From Eubacterium sp. AB3007 (GTDB lineage: Bacteria; Bacillota; Clostridia; Peptostreptococcales; Anaerovoracaceae), in assembly GCF_000688015.1 (NCBI RefSeq), contig NZ_JIAD01000001.1, positions 310,001 to 374,000 on the forward strand: a stretch of DNA of 64,000 bases, given 5' to 3'. Made by a program: the position numbers and the translations under genes. Within the stretch, counting starts at the first letter, position 1. Every line of letters starts with the position of its first letter. Below are positions 1 through 6,771 of the stretch, one piece after another. The notes under the pieces were generated by a model, which worked only from the letters and a program-made list of their open reading frames with translations, had not been told where the DNA came from and searched no databases.

Positions 1-774
1 ACTTTGTCGCCGAAGAATATGCAGGATTATGGGTTCATGCAGGGGCTGGACGTGAGCAGCGAGGAGTTCTGGTCGCTTTGTTCGGCGCTGACAAAGCAGA
101 ACAACATGGACAGCATCCTTTCCTATATGTATATGATGTTGGAGAAGGGGCACAACCAGTTTCTGTTGAAGAGGGAGAACTTTCAGGCGCTGGGCCGCAG
201 CGTAAAACTGTTTCCTGGGGTGAGAAACTGGTTTGGGCGCATGAACGAGTACTGCGAGGCGCAGGGATTGAGCTGTGAGCACTACATCATCTCTTCTGGA
301 CTGAAGGAGATCATCGAGGGCACAGAGATCGCAGGGGAGTTCAAGGAAGTCTACGCCGCGGAGTTCCTCTATGGGGAGGACGGGCTGGCGAAGTGGCCGG
401 CTATGGCGGTGAATTACACCAGCAAGACGCAGTTTCTCTACCGCATCAACAAAGGCGTGTTCGATGTGACGGAGCAGAAACAGCTGAACCAGTACGTGCC
501 GGAGGATGACCGAAGGGTTCCGTTCCGGAACATGATCTATTTCGGGGATGGGGACACGGACGTTCCCTGCATGAAACTGACCAGAACCAACGGCGGCCAT
601 TCTATCGTGGTCTACGAGAAGGATCGCAAGGAGGCGGAGAGGCTGATCAACGAGAACCGGGCAAACTTCGCTCTGAAGGCGGACTACAGCAAGAACTCCG
701 CTCTGGACAAAACCGTGAAACTCATCATCGACCAGATCGCCGCCACCGAACGTCTGAAGAAACTGGAAAAGTAA
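1..774 (+). CDS. HAD-family phosphatase, 5' truncated by window edge
   Basis: The reading frame is open from the first base and no ribosome binding site precedes the TTG at 4, so the start lies upstream of the window. The protein resembles haloacid-dehalogenase hydrolases of the phosphoserine phosphatase type. Motif II is the serine in YIISSGLKE, motif III the lysine in a SKTQFLYRINK stretch, and motif IV the aspartates of IYFGDGDTDVPC. Motif I (DxDGT with the nucleophilic Asp) is not present and should be in the missing N-terminus. The likely activity is hydrolysis of a small phosphorylated metabolite; the substrate cannot be told. It is followed after 16 bases by a thioesterase gene and is probably cotranscribed with it. 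Confidence 0.8.
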   Translation, partial: TLSPKNMQDYGFMQGLDVSSEEFWSLCSALTKQNNMDSILSYMYMMLEKGHNQFLLKRENFQALGRSVKLFPGVRNWFGRMNEYCEAQGLSCEHYIISSGLKEIIEGTEIAGEFKEVYAAEFLYGEDGLAKWPAMAVNYTSKTQFLYRINKGVFDVTEQKQLNQYVPEDDRRVPFRNMIYFGDGDTDVPCMKLTRTNGGHSIVVYEKDRKEAERLINENRANFALKADYSKNSALDKTVKLIIDQIAATERLKKLEK

Positions 775-790
775 AGAAACGGAGCATCGA

Positions 791-1201
791 ATGAAACCAT
801 ACAGACACACTGTCCAATACTATGAAACAGATAGGATGGGGATCACCCACCACTCGAATTATATTCGCTGGATGGAGGAGGCAAGGGTAGATTTCCTGGC
901 GCAGATCGGATGGGACTATGCGAGGCTGGAGGAGATGGGGGTGATCTCGCCGGTGATCGGGATCGAGTGCAAATATGCGACAGCTACCACGTTTGCTGAC
1001 GTGGTGGAGATCAGCGTGGAAGTGGAAGCCCTGAAGGGGGTTCGGCTGCGGCTGCGGTATGTGATGACCAATCAGCATGGGAAGACCGTGTGCGAGGGAC
1101 ACTCGGAACATTGCTTTGTGAATGAAGAGGGGAGACCGATCCGATTGAAGAGGGAACAACCTGAGTTCTACGAGGTTCTGTCGGAAATGGCACAGGGCTG
1201 A
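791..1201 (+). CDS. acyl-CoA thioesterase, YbgC/FadM hotdog family
   Basis: A 136-residue single hotdog domain, the normal size for this family. The N-terminus has the family signature YYETDRMGITHHSNYIRWMEEAR, in which the Asp of the ETD/H-xxN segment is the expected catalytic residue of 4-hydroxybenzoyl-CoA-type thioesterases. The product should hydrolyse acyl-CoA thioesters in the cytoplasm; chain-length preference is unknown. ATG at 791 is preceded by a GGAG-like Shine-Dalgarno (aaacggagcatcga). It closely follows the HAD gene, and a strong promoter starts just after its stop, so it ends a transcription unit. Confidence 0.88.
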   Translation: MKPYRHTVQYYETDRMGITHHSNYIRWMEEARVDFLAQIGWDYARLEEMGVISPVIGIECKYATATTFADVVEISVEVEALKGVRLRLRYVMTNQHGKTVCEGHSEHCFVNEEGRPIRLKREQPEFYEVLSEMAQG

Positions 1202-1220
1202 AAAAATATCGAACATATGT

Positions 1221-1249
1221 TTGCATTTTTGCTGTGGAGGTGCTATAAT
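1221..1249 (+). promoter_or_regulatory. sigma-A promoter for the small gene at 1334
   Basis: TTGCAT (1221-1226), 17-base spacer, TATAAT (1244-1249), with an extended -10 TG. It lies inside the longer open frame that begins at 1217, which argues that the true start of that gene is downstream. Confidence 0.75.
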
Positions 1250-1333
1250 ACTGGTACGAGGTTAAGGAAGAGAGAAGTGCCAGCGGAAGGCTTGCGAGCC
1301 GGAGTGGCATGCTTTGCGGTGGAGGTGATTCAG

Positions 1334-1600
1334 GTGAGGAAAGTGCAGAAGGAGATCGACGTCATTGCGACTTTTCGCATCGGAGAGCCGCCGGAACCGC
1401 ATCGGTTCAGGATCGAGGGCCTGGATGGCGAGCGGTATGAGTACCGCATCGGGGAGATCAGGGATATCCGATTGCTGAATGTGTTTGGCGACCGAGTGTG
1501 GAACTATGAGTGTTGCGGACTGATCGGGGGGCACATGCACAGTTATGTGCTCCAGTTCAACCTGCGGCATGCTACATGGAAGATGGTGGAGGTTGGTTGA
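1334..1600 (+). CDS. small protein of unknown function (88 aa)
   Basis: I chose the GTG at 1334 because GGAGGTGATT lies just before it, and because the upstream ATG at 1217 precedes a near-perfect promoter. The 88-residue product is soluble, has no signal peptide or membrane segment, is rich in beta-forming and aromatic residues, and holds a CC pair and a GGHMHSY stretch near the C-terminus. I do not recognise a family. It stands alone between its own promoter and a terminator at 1634, so it is a monocistronic gene. Nothing around it points to a function. Confidence 0.6.
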   Translation: MRKVQKEIDVIATFRIGEPPEPHRFRIEGLDGERYEYRIGEIRDIRLLNVFGDRVWNYECCGLIGGHMHSYVLQFNLRHATWKMVEVG

Positions 1601-1633
1601 GTGTGGATGATCGATCTGTGAGGTAACAGTAGA

Positions 1634-1658
1634 ATCCCGGCGGTGGCTGGGGTTTTTT
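1634..1658 (+). terminator. rho-independent terminator
   Basis: ATCCCGGC, loop GGTG, GCTGGGGT (eight pairs with two G-U type wobbles), followed by a T run. It ends the small gene at 1334. Confidence 0.65.
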
Positions 1659-1880
1659 ATTGTATATGTTTTTATCTAAAAGCTTAACGAGAAAACCCCC
1701 ACTTCTGCAAGTGGAGGGATGAATCGTTCGGTATGGGCCAAAGAATGCTATACGGCTATACCCTCGAGTGTCGCTCTGCAGGAGAGCCATTTCTGAGTAA
1801 AATGATAGGAACTTCCTGTTTCGATATTGCATAAACGGATGACATGTGATACGATAAGAACATACGTTCGGAGGTGTATC

Positions 1881-2984
1881 ATGAAGCGTATCAGAGGATA
1901 CCGGTATCGCGCATATCCAGACCGGAAACAGCAGGCGTTCTTCGCACGGACCTTTGGGGCCTGTCGTTTTGTATATAACTACTATCTTGAACAGAAGAAA
2001 ACGTTTTGGGAGGAGTGTCATGACACGCTGAAATACACAGAAGAAAGCAGAGATCTGTCCCATCACCTGAAAAAGGAGGCACCATGGCTGAAAGAAGCTG
2101 ACAGCATCGCGCTGCAGCAAGCCCTGAGACACCTGGAACAAGCATATGAGAACTTTTTTCAGAAGCGAGGAGGGTATCCGAAGTTCAAAAGCAAACGGCA
2201 TGCTCAGAGTTACCGAACGATGAATGTAAATGGCAGCATCCGGATCGGAGGAGACCGGATCCGGGTACCGAAAGCGGGAGAAGTTAAGATCCGAAATACA
2301 AGAGTCTTTGACGGAAGGATCCTGTCGGCCACGGTATCCATGACAGCCAGCGGGAGGTATTACATCACGCTGCAGGTAGAGGAGGAGGCAGAAGTGCTTC
2401 CGAACAAAGGAGGAGAAACGGGGCTGGATGCTGGGCTGACGGTCCTGTATACTGATTCATCCGGGAAGAGCGTTCCGAACCCAAGGACACAGAAGAAGCA
2501 CGAGAAGAAGATCGCAAGACTTGCGAAGAAGCTTTCGAGAAAGAAGAGAGGATCGAAGAACCGGGAGAAGGCAAGGAAGAAACTTGCGAGAGAACAGGAG
2601 AAGGTAGCAGACATCAGAAGAGACTATTTGCATAAGGAGACCTGTCGGCTGGCGAACGAGAACCAAGTCGTCTGCGTAGAGGATCTGAATGTAAAAGGGA
2701 TGATGAAAAACCACAGGCTCGCCAGGTCCATCGGAGACGCGTCGTGGGGGGAGTTCTACCGGATGCTGGAATACAAGCTGGCAGATCATGGCGGGGTACT
2801 GGTGAAGGTACCGCGGACATTCCCGTCAAGCCAGCAATGTTCATGCTGTGGAAAGAGAAACACGGGGGTCAAGGATCTTTCGGTCAGGAGATGGAAGTGC
2901 CCGGTGTGTGGAGCGCTGCATGACAGAGATGTGAATGCAGCGATCAATATACTGAAGAAAGGGAAGGAGATCCTGGCGGCATAG
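1881..2984 (+). CDS. tnpB: TnpB, RNA-guided DNA endonuclease of IS200/IS605 type
   Basis: 367 residues from the ATG at 1881, which has a GGAGGTG Shine-Dalgarno; the frame is open from 1827 but that start has no such site. The N-terminal OrfB_IS605 helix-turn-helix region is followed by a complete RuvC-like nuclease. Asp183 lies in GLDAGL, Glu267 in VCVEDL and Asp350 in DRDVNAA. A zinc ribbon sits between the last two (Cys320, Cys323, Cys340, Cys343). All catalytic residues are intact, so the protein should be active. TnpB proteins of this family cut DNA using an omega RNA made from the right end of the element. There is no neighbouring tnpA. Confidence 0.93.
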   Translation: MKRIRGYRYRAYPDRKQQAFFARTFGACRFVYNYYLEQKKTFWEECHDTLKYTEESRDLSHHLKKEAPWLKEADSIALQQALRHLEQAYENFFQKRGGYPKFKSKRHAQSYRTMNVNGSIRIGGDRIRVPKAGEVKIRNTRVFDGRILSATVSMTASGRYYITLQVEEEAEVLPNKGGETGLDAGLTVLYTDSSGKSVPNPRTQKKHEKKIARLAKKLSRKKRGSKNREKARKKLAREQEKVADIRRDYLHKETCRLANENQVVCVEDLNVKGMMKNHRLARSIGDASWGEFYRMLEYKLADHGGVLVKVPRTFPSSQQCSCCGKRNTGVKDLSVRRWKCPVCGALHDRDVNAAINILKKGKEILAA

Positions 2985-3142
2985 AGCCTCTGGGACGAAA
3001 TATCGTACCGTGGGTCGCACGGGAAGTAAAGCCTGTGGAGAGATTGTAAGACGGAGTTCACAAGGGAACCTGCAGTTCTCGATGAAGCAGGAATCCCCCA
3101 CTTCAAATACGCGTCAGTGTATTAAGTGGTGGGAGCGTTCAA
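2985..3142 (+). ncRNA. candidate omega RNA scaffold at the right end of the tnpB element
   Basis: The 158 bases between the tnpB stop and TTCAA at 3138-3142 contain several short stems and end in the right-end hairpin. By analogy with other TnpB elements this is transcribed together with the end of tnpB, and the guide would be the roughly 16-20 bases starting at 3143. Boundaries and processing are inferred from family knowledge, not seen. Confidence 0.55.
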
Positions 3143-3278
3143 ATATGACATACGAAAACACCCAACTTTTCGTTGCAATATAGGATTGTTTCGGTTATAA
3201 TTTTTATAAAGTAGTTTAAAAGACAGGATTACTACTCCATATGGAGCGGTCTGAAGGTTGCGAGAGTCAAATAGAGAG

Positions 3279-3812
3279 AAGCAAGGAGCACACCATCGGT
3301 AGATGGTGTGCTCTGGCTATAGTCGACAGGGCCGCTTGGAAAAGTCGGTAGATAGAGCCTGAAATTACGCTTCTCACAATTTTCATGCGACTCATAATTC
3401 CACATACTGCCTTTGGTTTCCTGAAGATGTGGAATACTTCAGCGCGGGAATTCCACAGATTATCCATGGAACGCTAAAAATGTTGAAAAATCACAGGCAG
3501 CAATTCCACATATCGGATTTATAATTATAAAATGTAGAAAAAATAAAGATAATAATTCCACATATCCATTTTTAATTCTAGAAATGTTGAAAAATCCAAG
3601 ACAGCAATTCTACATATCAGTTCTATAATCCAAAAATGTTGAAAAATCCAAGACAATAGTTCCACATATCTGCTTGCAATCCTAAAAATGTTGAAAATGT
3701 CGATATAATCATTCCACACATCACTTTGCGCATGTCTTGATCTCCCTCGTAAGCAGGTTTGTCTACAGTCTGGAGCACACCACCGGGAAGGGTGGTGTGC
3801 TTCTGCTTTGTG
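3279..3812 (+). repeat. non-coding repeat element, copy A: hairpin-bearing inverted ends and six 52-53 bp units
   Basis: The left end carries a 12-bp perfect hairpin (3286-3297 with 3302-3313). The right end carries an 11-bp hairpin (3774-3784 with 3791-3801) of nearly the same stem sequence. The two ends are imperfect inverted repeats that also share a TGTAGAC/GTCTACA-like block. Between them a conserved block (GTCGGTAGATAG, 3344-3355) leads to units starting at 3396, 3449, 3502, 3554, 3606 and 3658. Most units contain AATTCCACATATC, a variable stretch of about 15 bases, AAAATGTTGAAAA, and a second variable stretch. The array ends in CTCCCTCGTAAGCAGG (3743-3756). A second copy lies inverted at 37066-37445. 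No convincing open frame is inside. Confidence 0.85.
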
Positions 3813-3813
3813 G

Positions 3814-3842
3814 TTGAATAAATACAAGGGATAGGGTATAAT
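3814..3842 (+). promoter_or_regulatory. sigma-A promoter of the ZIP transporter gene
   Basis: TTGAAT (3814-3819), 17-base spacer, TATAAT (3837-3842). It begins directly at the right edge of repeat element A. Confidence 0.75.
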
Positions 3843-3877
3843 TGTTAGAAATCGATCCGTATGAGCAGGAGGAATAC

Positions 3878-4663
3878 ATGTTGTCACAAGAGGTATTACT
3901 GGGGCTGATGCTCCCGTTGGCGGGAACGACGGCGGGGAGCGCCTGTGTGTTTTTTATGAAGCGCGGGCTGCGGATGCAGGTGCAGAAGGCGCTGGCGGGA
4001 TTCGCGTCGGGTGTCATGATGGCAGCTTCCATCTGGAGTCTTCTTATCCCTGCGCTGGAGCAGGCAAACGCCATGGGGCGGCTTGCCTTTCTTCCGGCGG
4101 TGGCGGGGTTTTGGCTGGGGGTGCTGTTTCTGTGCCTGCTGGATCACCTCATCCCGCATCTGCATGTGAACGAAAGCAAGGCTGAGGGAATGCACAGCCA
4201 TATGGCCAGAACCACCATGATGGTCATGGCGGTGGTGCTGCATAACATCCCAGAGGGAATGGCGGTAGGGATCGTATATGCCGGGTATGTGTCCGGCTCC
4301 GGGATGATCACGGCAGGTGGCGCGCTGGCTCTTGCCGCAGGGATCGCGATCCAGAATTTCCCGGAAGGAGCCATCATCTCCATGCCGCTGTATGCTGCCG
4401 GAAGGAGCAGGGGCCGGGCGTTCGTCGATGGGTTCCTGTCCGGTGTTGTGGAACCGGCGGCTGGATTGTTGACGGTGCTTGCCGCCAGTGTGATTCTCCC
4501 GGCCATGCCGTATTTGCTTTCTTTTGCGGCAGGGGCCATGATCTACGTGGTCGTGGAGGAACTGATCCCGGAAATGACCGAAGGGGAGCACTCGCATGTA
4601 GGTGTGCTTCTGTTTGCGGTGGGATTCTCCGTCATGATGACGCTGGATGTATCGCTCGGATGA
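3878..4663 (+). CDS. ZIP-family metal transporter
   Basis: 261 residues from the ATG at 3878, which has AGGAGG seven bases upstream; the frame extends to a TTG at 3842, but that overlaps the promoter. The protein has about eight membrane segments. The ZIP signature is present in membrane segments IV and V: HNIPEGMAVG and, further on, QNFPEGAIISMP, which carry the metal-binding His/Asn/Glu residues. A histidine-containing loop lies before them. The likely role is uptake of zinc or another divalent cation across the cytoplasmic membrane, similar to ZupT/GufA. It is a single-gene unit with its own promoter. Confidence 0.9.
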   Translation: MLSQEVLLGLMLPLAGTTAGSACVFFMKRGLRMQVQKALAGFASGVMMAASIWSLLIPALEQANAMGRLAFLPAVAGFWLGVLFLCLLDHLIPHLHVNESKAEGMHSHMARTTMMVMAVVLHNIPEGMAVGIVYAGYVSGSGMITAGGALALAAGIAIQNFPEGAIISMPLYAAGRSRGRAFVDGFLSGVVEPAAGLLTVLAASVILPAMPYLLSFAAGAMIYVVVEELIPEMTEGEHSHVGVLLFAVGFSVMMTLDVSLG

Positions 4664-4706
4664 GGAAAGAGTAGGGAGAGTCCGCCAAAAAGTTTTCCGC
4701 CACATC

Positions 4707-4735
4707 TTGTTCTGCCACCACCGATATGATATAAT
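4707..4735 (+). promoter_or_regulatory. promoter of tRNA-Leu
   Basis: TTGTTC (4707-4712), 17-base spacer, TATAAT (4730-4735), 22 bases upstream of the mature tRNA 5' end. Confidence 0.65.
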
Positions 4736-4757
4736 TGCTACGTTGGGGCGATATTTT

Positions 4758-4840
4758 GCGCGATTGGCGGAACTGGCAGACGCGCTAGATTTAGGTTCTA
4801 GTGGGAGACCGTGGGGGTTCAAGTCCCTCATCGCGCACCA
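4758..4840 (+). tRNA. tRNA-Leu (anticodon UAG)
   Basis: The acceptor stem GCGCGAT (4758-4764) pairs with ATCGCGC (4830-4836), followed by A and an encoded CCA. The anticodon arm is CTAGA-TTTAGGT-TCTAG, giving anticodon TAG. The variable arm and the GTTCAAGTC T-loop are as expected for a class II tRNA. Confidence 0.96.
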
Positions 4841-4843
4841 TCT

Positions 4844-4872
4844 AAATCGTTGAAATTTCAACGATTTTTTTA
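4844..4872 (+). terminator. terminator of tRNA-Leu
   Basis: Perfect stem AAATCGTTGAAA / TTTCAACGATTT followed by a T run. Confidence 0.8.
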
Positions 4873-4966
4873 TTGCCAGTTCCGCGTTTGGACCCATTCG
4901 ATCGGGGGTATTATAAGTTGAGATATGCTGTAGTGGCAGCAATACGATAGAAAAGGAGGAGAGTGC

Positions 4967-6691
4967 ATGAGTATGATCAGAACTCTATTGACGTATTTCC
5001 GGCCGCACAGGAAACTGTTTGCCATCGATCTGTTCTGTGCCATCATGGTGGCGGTGGTGGATCTGGCGTTTCCGCTGGTCTCCAGGCACGCTATGTACAA
5101 TATGCTTCCAAACCAGATGTTCGGCGTGTTCTTTGGACTGATGGCTACGGTGGCGGTGTTCTACATGCTCAGATCTCTCTGCTATTATTTCATGACATAC
5201 ATCGGTCACACCTTCGGGGTGCTGGTGGAGGCAGACATCCGGGCGGCTTTGTTCAACCATCTGCAGGAACTGGATTTTGAGTTCTACGACAACAACCGCA
5301 CCGGCAAGCTGATGAGCCGGGTGACCGGGGACCTGTTCGAGATCACGGAGCTGGCGCATCACGGGCCGGAGGATCTGCTGATCTCTGTGCTCACTATCGT
5401 CGGTTCGCTGACCTTCATGTTTACCATCGAGTGGAGGCTGGCGCTGGTGGTGGCGGTGCTGATCCCGATCTTCCTGATCATCGTCATGAACCGCCGGCGG
5501 AACATGGCCCGGGCGTCCAAGGAAGTGAAGGTCAGACTAGCCGCCATCAACGCGGAGATCGAGACAAGCATCTCTGGCATCCGCACCAGCAAGGCCTTTG
5601 CCAACGAGGGTGTGGAGAGGGAGCGGTTCTCGGAATCCAATGACACGTTTGTGGGGGCCAAGAGCGACTATTATAAGGCCATGGGCACATTTAACGCCAG
5701 CCAGGAGTTTTTCATGTGCATCATGCCGGTGGCCGTGATCACGTTCGGTGGTTACCTGATCATGAAAGGGCACCTGAACTACATCGACCTGATCACCTTC
5801 ACCCTGTTCGTCAACACCTTTGTGACCCCCATCCGCAAGCTTTCCAATTTTGCGGAGGTCTTCGCCAATGGCACCGCGGGACTGTCCAGGTTCATGGAAC
5901 TGATGGCACTTCGGCCCAATGTGACAGAGAAACCGGATGCCATGCCGCTCAGAGTCTCCGAGGGGGATATCCGCATCGAAGATATCTCCTTCGCCTACAA
6001 CGAAAAGGCAGAGGTCATCGACCATCTCAATCTGCACGTACATCCGGGGGAGACGGTGGCCGTGGTGGGGCATTCCGGCGGCGGCAAAACAACGCTTTGT
6101 CAGCTGATCCCCAGGTTCTATGACGTGACGGAGGGCCGCATCCTCATCGACGGTACCGATATCCGCGACGTCACCAAGACATCCATCCGCGAAAGCATCG
6201 GTATCGTACAGCAGGAGGTATTCATCTTTGCGGACACGATCTTTGAGAACATCCGTTACGGGCGGCCGGGCGCCTCTTACGAGGAAGTGGTGGCTGCGGC
6301 CAGAAAGGCGGAGCTCTACGACGATATCATGGAGATGCCGGATCAGTTCCAGACCTACGTGGGAGAACGTGGCACAAAGTTATCCGGCGGGCAGAAGCAG
6401 CGGGTATCCATCGCCCGTATCATTCTGAAGAACCCGAAGATCCTCATTCTGGACGAGGCCACCTCGGCGCTGGATACCATCACCGAGCAGCACATCCAGA
6501 AGAGTTTTGATGAGCTGTCCAAAGGTCGTACCAGTCTGGTGATCGCACACCGGCTGTCCACCGTGCGGGATGCGGACCGGATCATCGTGATCGAACACGG
6601 GCAGATCGCAGAGGAAGGCACGCATCAGGAACTGTTGGACAGAGGGGGCGAGTACGCCAGGTTATATCACACACAGCAACTGTCGAAATAG
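4967..6691 (+). CDS. ABC exporter, fused permease and ATPase (MdlB-like)
   Basis: 574 residues, the usual half-transporter length. Residues about 1-310 form the six-helix exporter membrane domain. The ATPase follows with Walker A GHSGGGKTT (about 366-374), signature LSGGQKQR (about 471) and Walker B ILILDEATSALD (about 491). The final switch His is in VIAHRLSTV. ATG at 4967 follows AAGGAGGAGA. Such half-transporters act as homo- or heterodimers that export lipids, drugs or peptides; there is no second half-transporter next to it, so a homodimer is likely. The substrate cannot be told from sequence. Confidence 0.93.
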   Translation: MSMIRTLLTYFRPHRKLFAIDLFCAIMVAVVDLAFPLVSRHAMYNMLPNQMFGVFFGLMATVAVFYMLRSLCYYFMTYIGHTFGVLVEADIRAALFNHLQELDFEFYDNNRTGKLMSRVTGDLFEITELAHHGPEDLLISVLTIVGSLTFMFTIEWRLALVVAVLIPIFLIIVMNRRRNMARASKEVKVRLAAINAEIETSISGIRTSKAFANEGVERERFSESNDTFVGAKSDYYKAMGTFNASQEFFMCIMPVAVITFGGYLIMKGHLNYIDLITFTLFVNTFVTPIRKLSNFAEVFANGTAGLSRFMELMALRPNVTEKPDAMPLRVSEGDIRIEDISFAYNEKAEVIDHLNLHVHPGETVAVVGHSGGGKTTLCQLIPRFYDVTEGRILIDGTDIRDVTKTSIRESIGIVQQEVFIFADTIFENIRYGRPGASYEEVVAAARKAELYDDIMEMPDQFQTYVGERGTKLSGGQKQRVSIARIILKNPKILILDEATSALDTITEQHIQKSFDELSKGRTSLVIAHRLSTVRDADRIIVIEHGQIAEEGTHQELLDRGGEYARLYHTQQLSK

Positions 6692-6704
6692 TCGAGGATA
6701 GCGC

Positions 6705-6733
6705 TTGAATTAGCAGGGAAAATAGAGTATAAT
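6705..6733 (+). promoter_or_regulatory. sigma-A promoter of the L,D-transpeptidase gene
   Basis: TTGAAT (6705-6710), 17-base spacer, TATAAT (6728-6733), starting just after the ABC exporter stop. Confidence 0.75.
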
Positions 6734-6771
6734 GTCTCGTATGTGTTTAGAAACAAAGGGGGACCAGACAT

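Larger units (their letters stand above)
1671..3142 (+). mobile_element. TnpB-only IS200/IS605-type insertion sequence
   Basis: The element is bounded by two related hairpins. The left end has CCCCCACTT (1696-1704) paired with AAGTGGAGGG (1709-1718). The right end has CCCCCACTT (3095-3103) paired with AAGTGGTGGGAG (3124-3135), with an AATAC/GTATT inner extension. The right hairpin is followed by TTCAA (3138-3142), like the TCAA right cleavage site of IS608. A TTTAT at 1671-1675 upstream of the left hairpin is a plausible target/TAM sequence. Only tnpB is inside and no TnpA (Y1 transposase) is visible, so movement would need TnpA in trans. Exact ends are inferred. Confidence 0.75.

Noticed and set aside
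1217-1333. Longer form of the small protein starting at ATG 1217
   Set aside because: The start lies upstream of a strong promoter; the GTG at 1334 has a clear Shine-Dalgarno.
3396-3710. CRISPR array
   Set aside because: The period is regular, but each unit has two short conserved blocks with imperfect copies, the variable parts are only 10-15 bases, there are no cas genes, and the array lies inside terminal inverted repeats.
3525-3887. 120-codon - strand frame in the repeat region
   Set aside because: The frame is formed by the 52-bp units and the flanking hairpin; it shows repeated low-complexity sequence and no start site.
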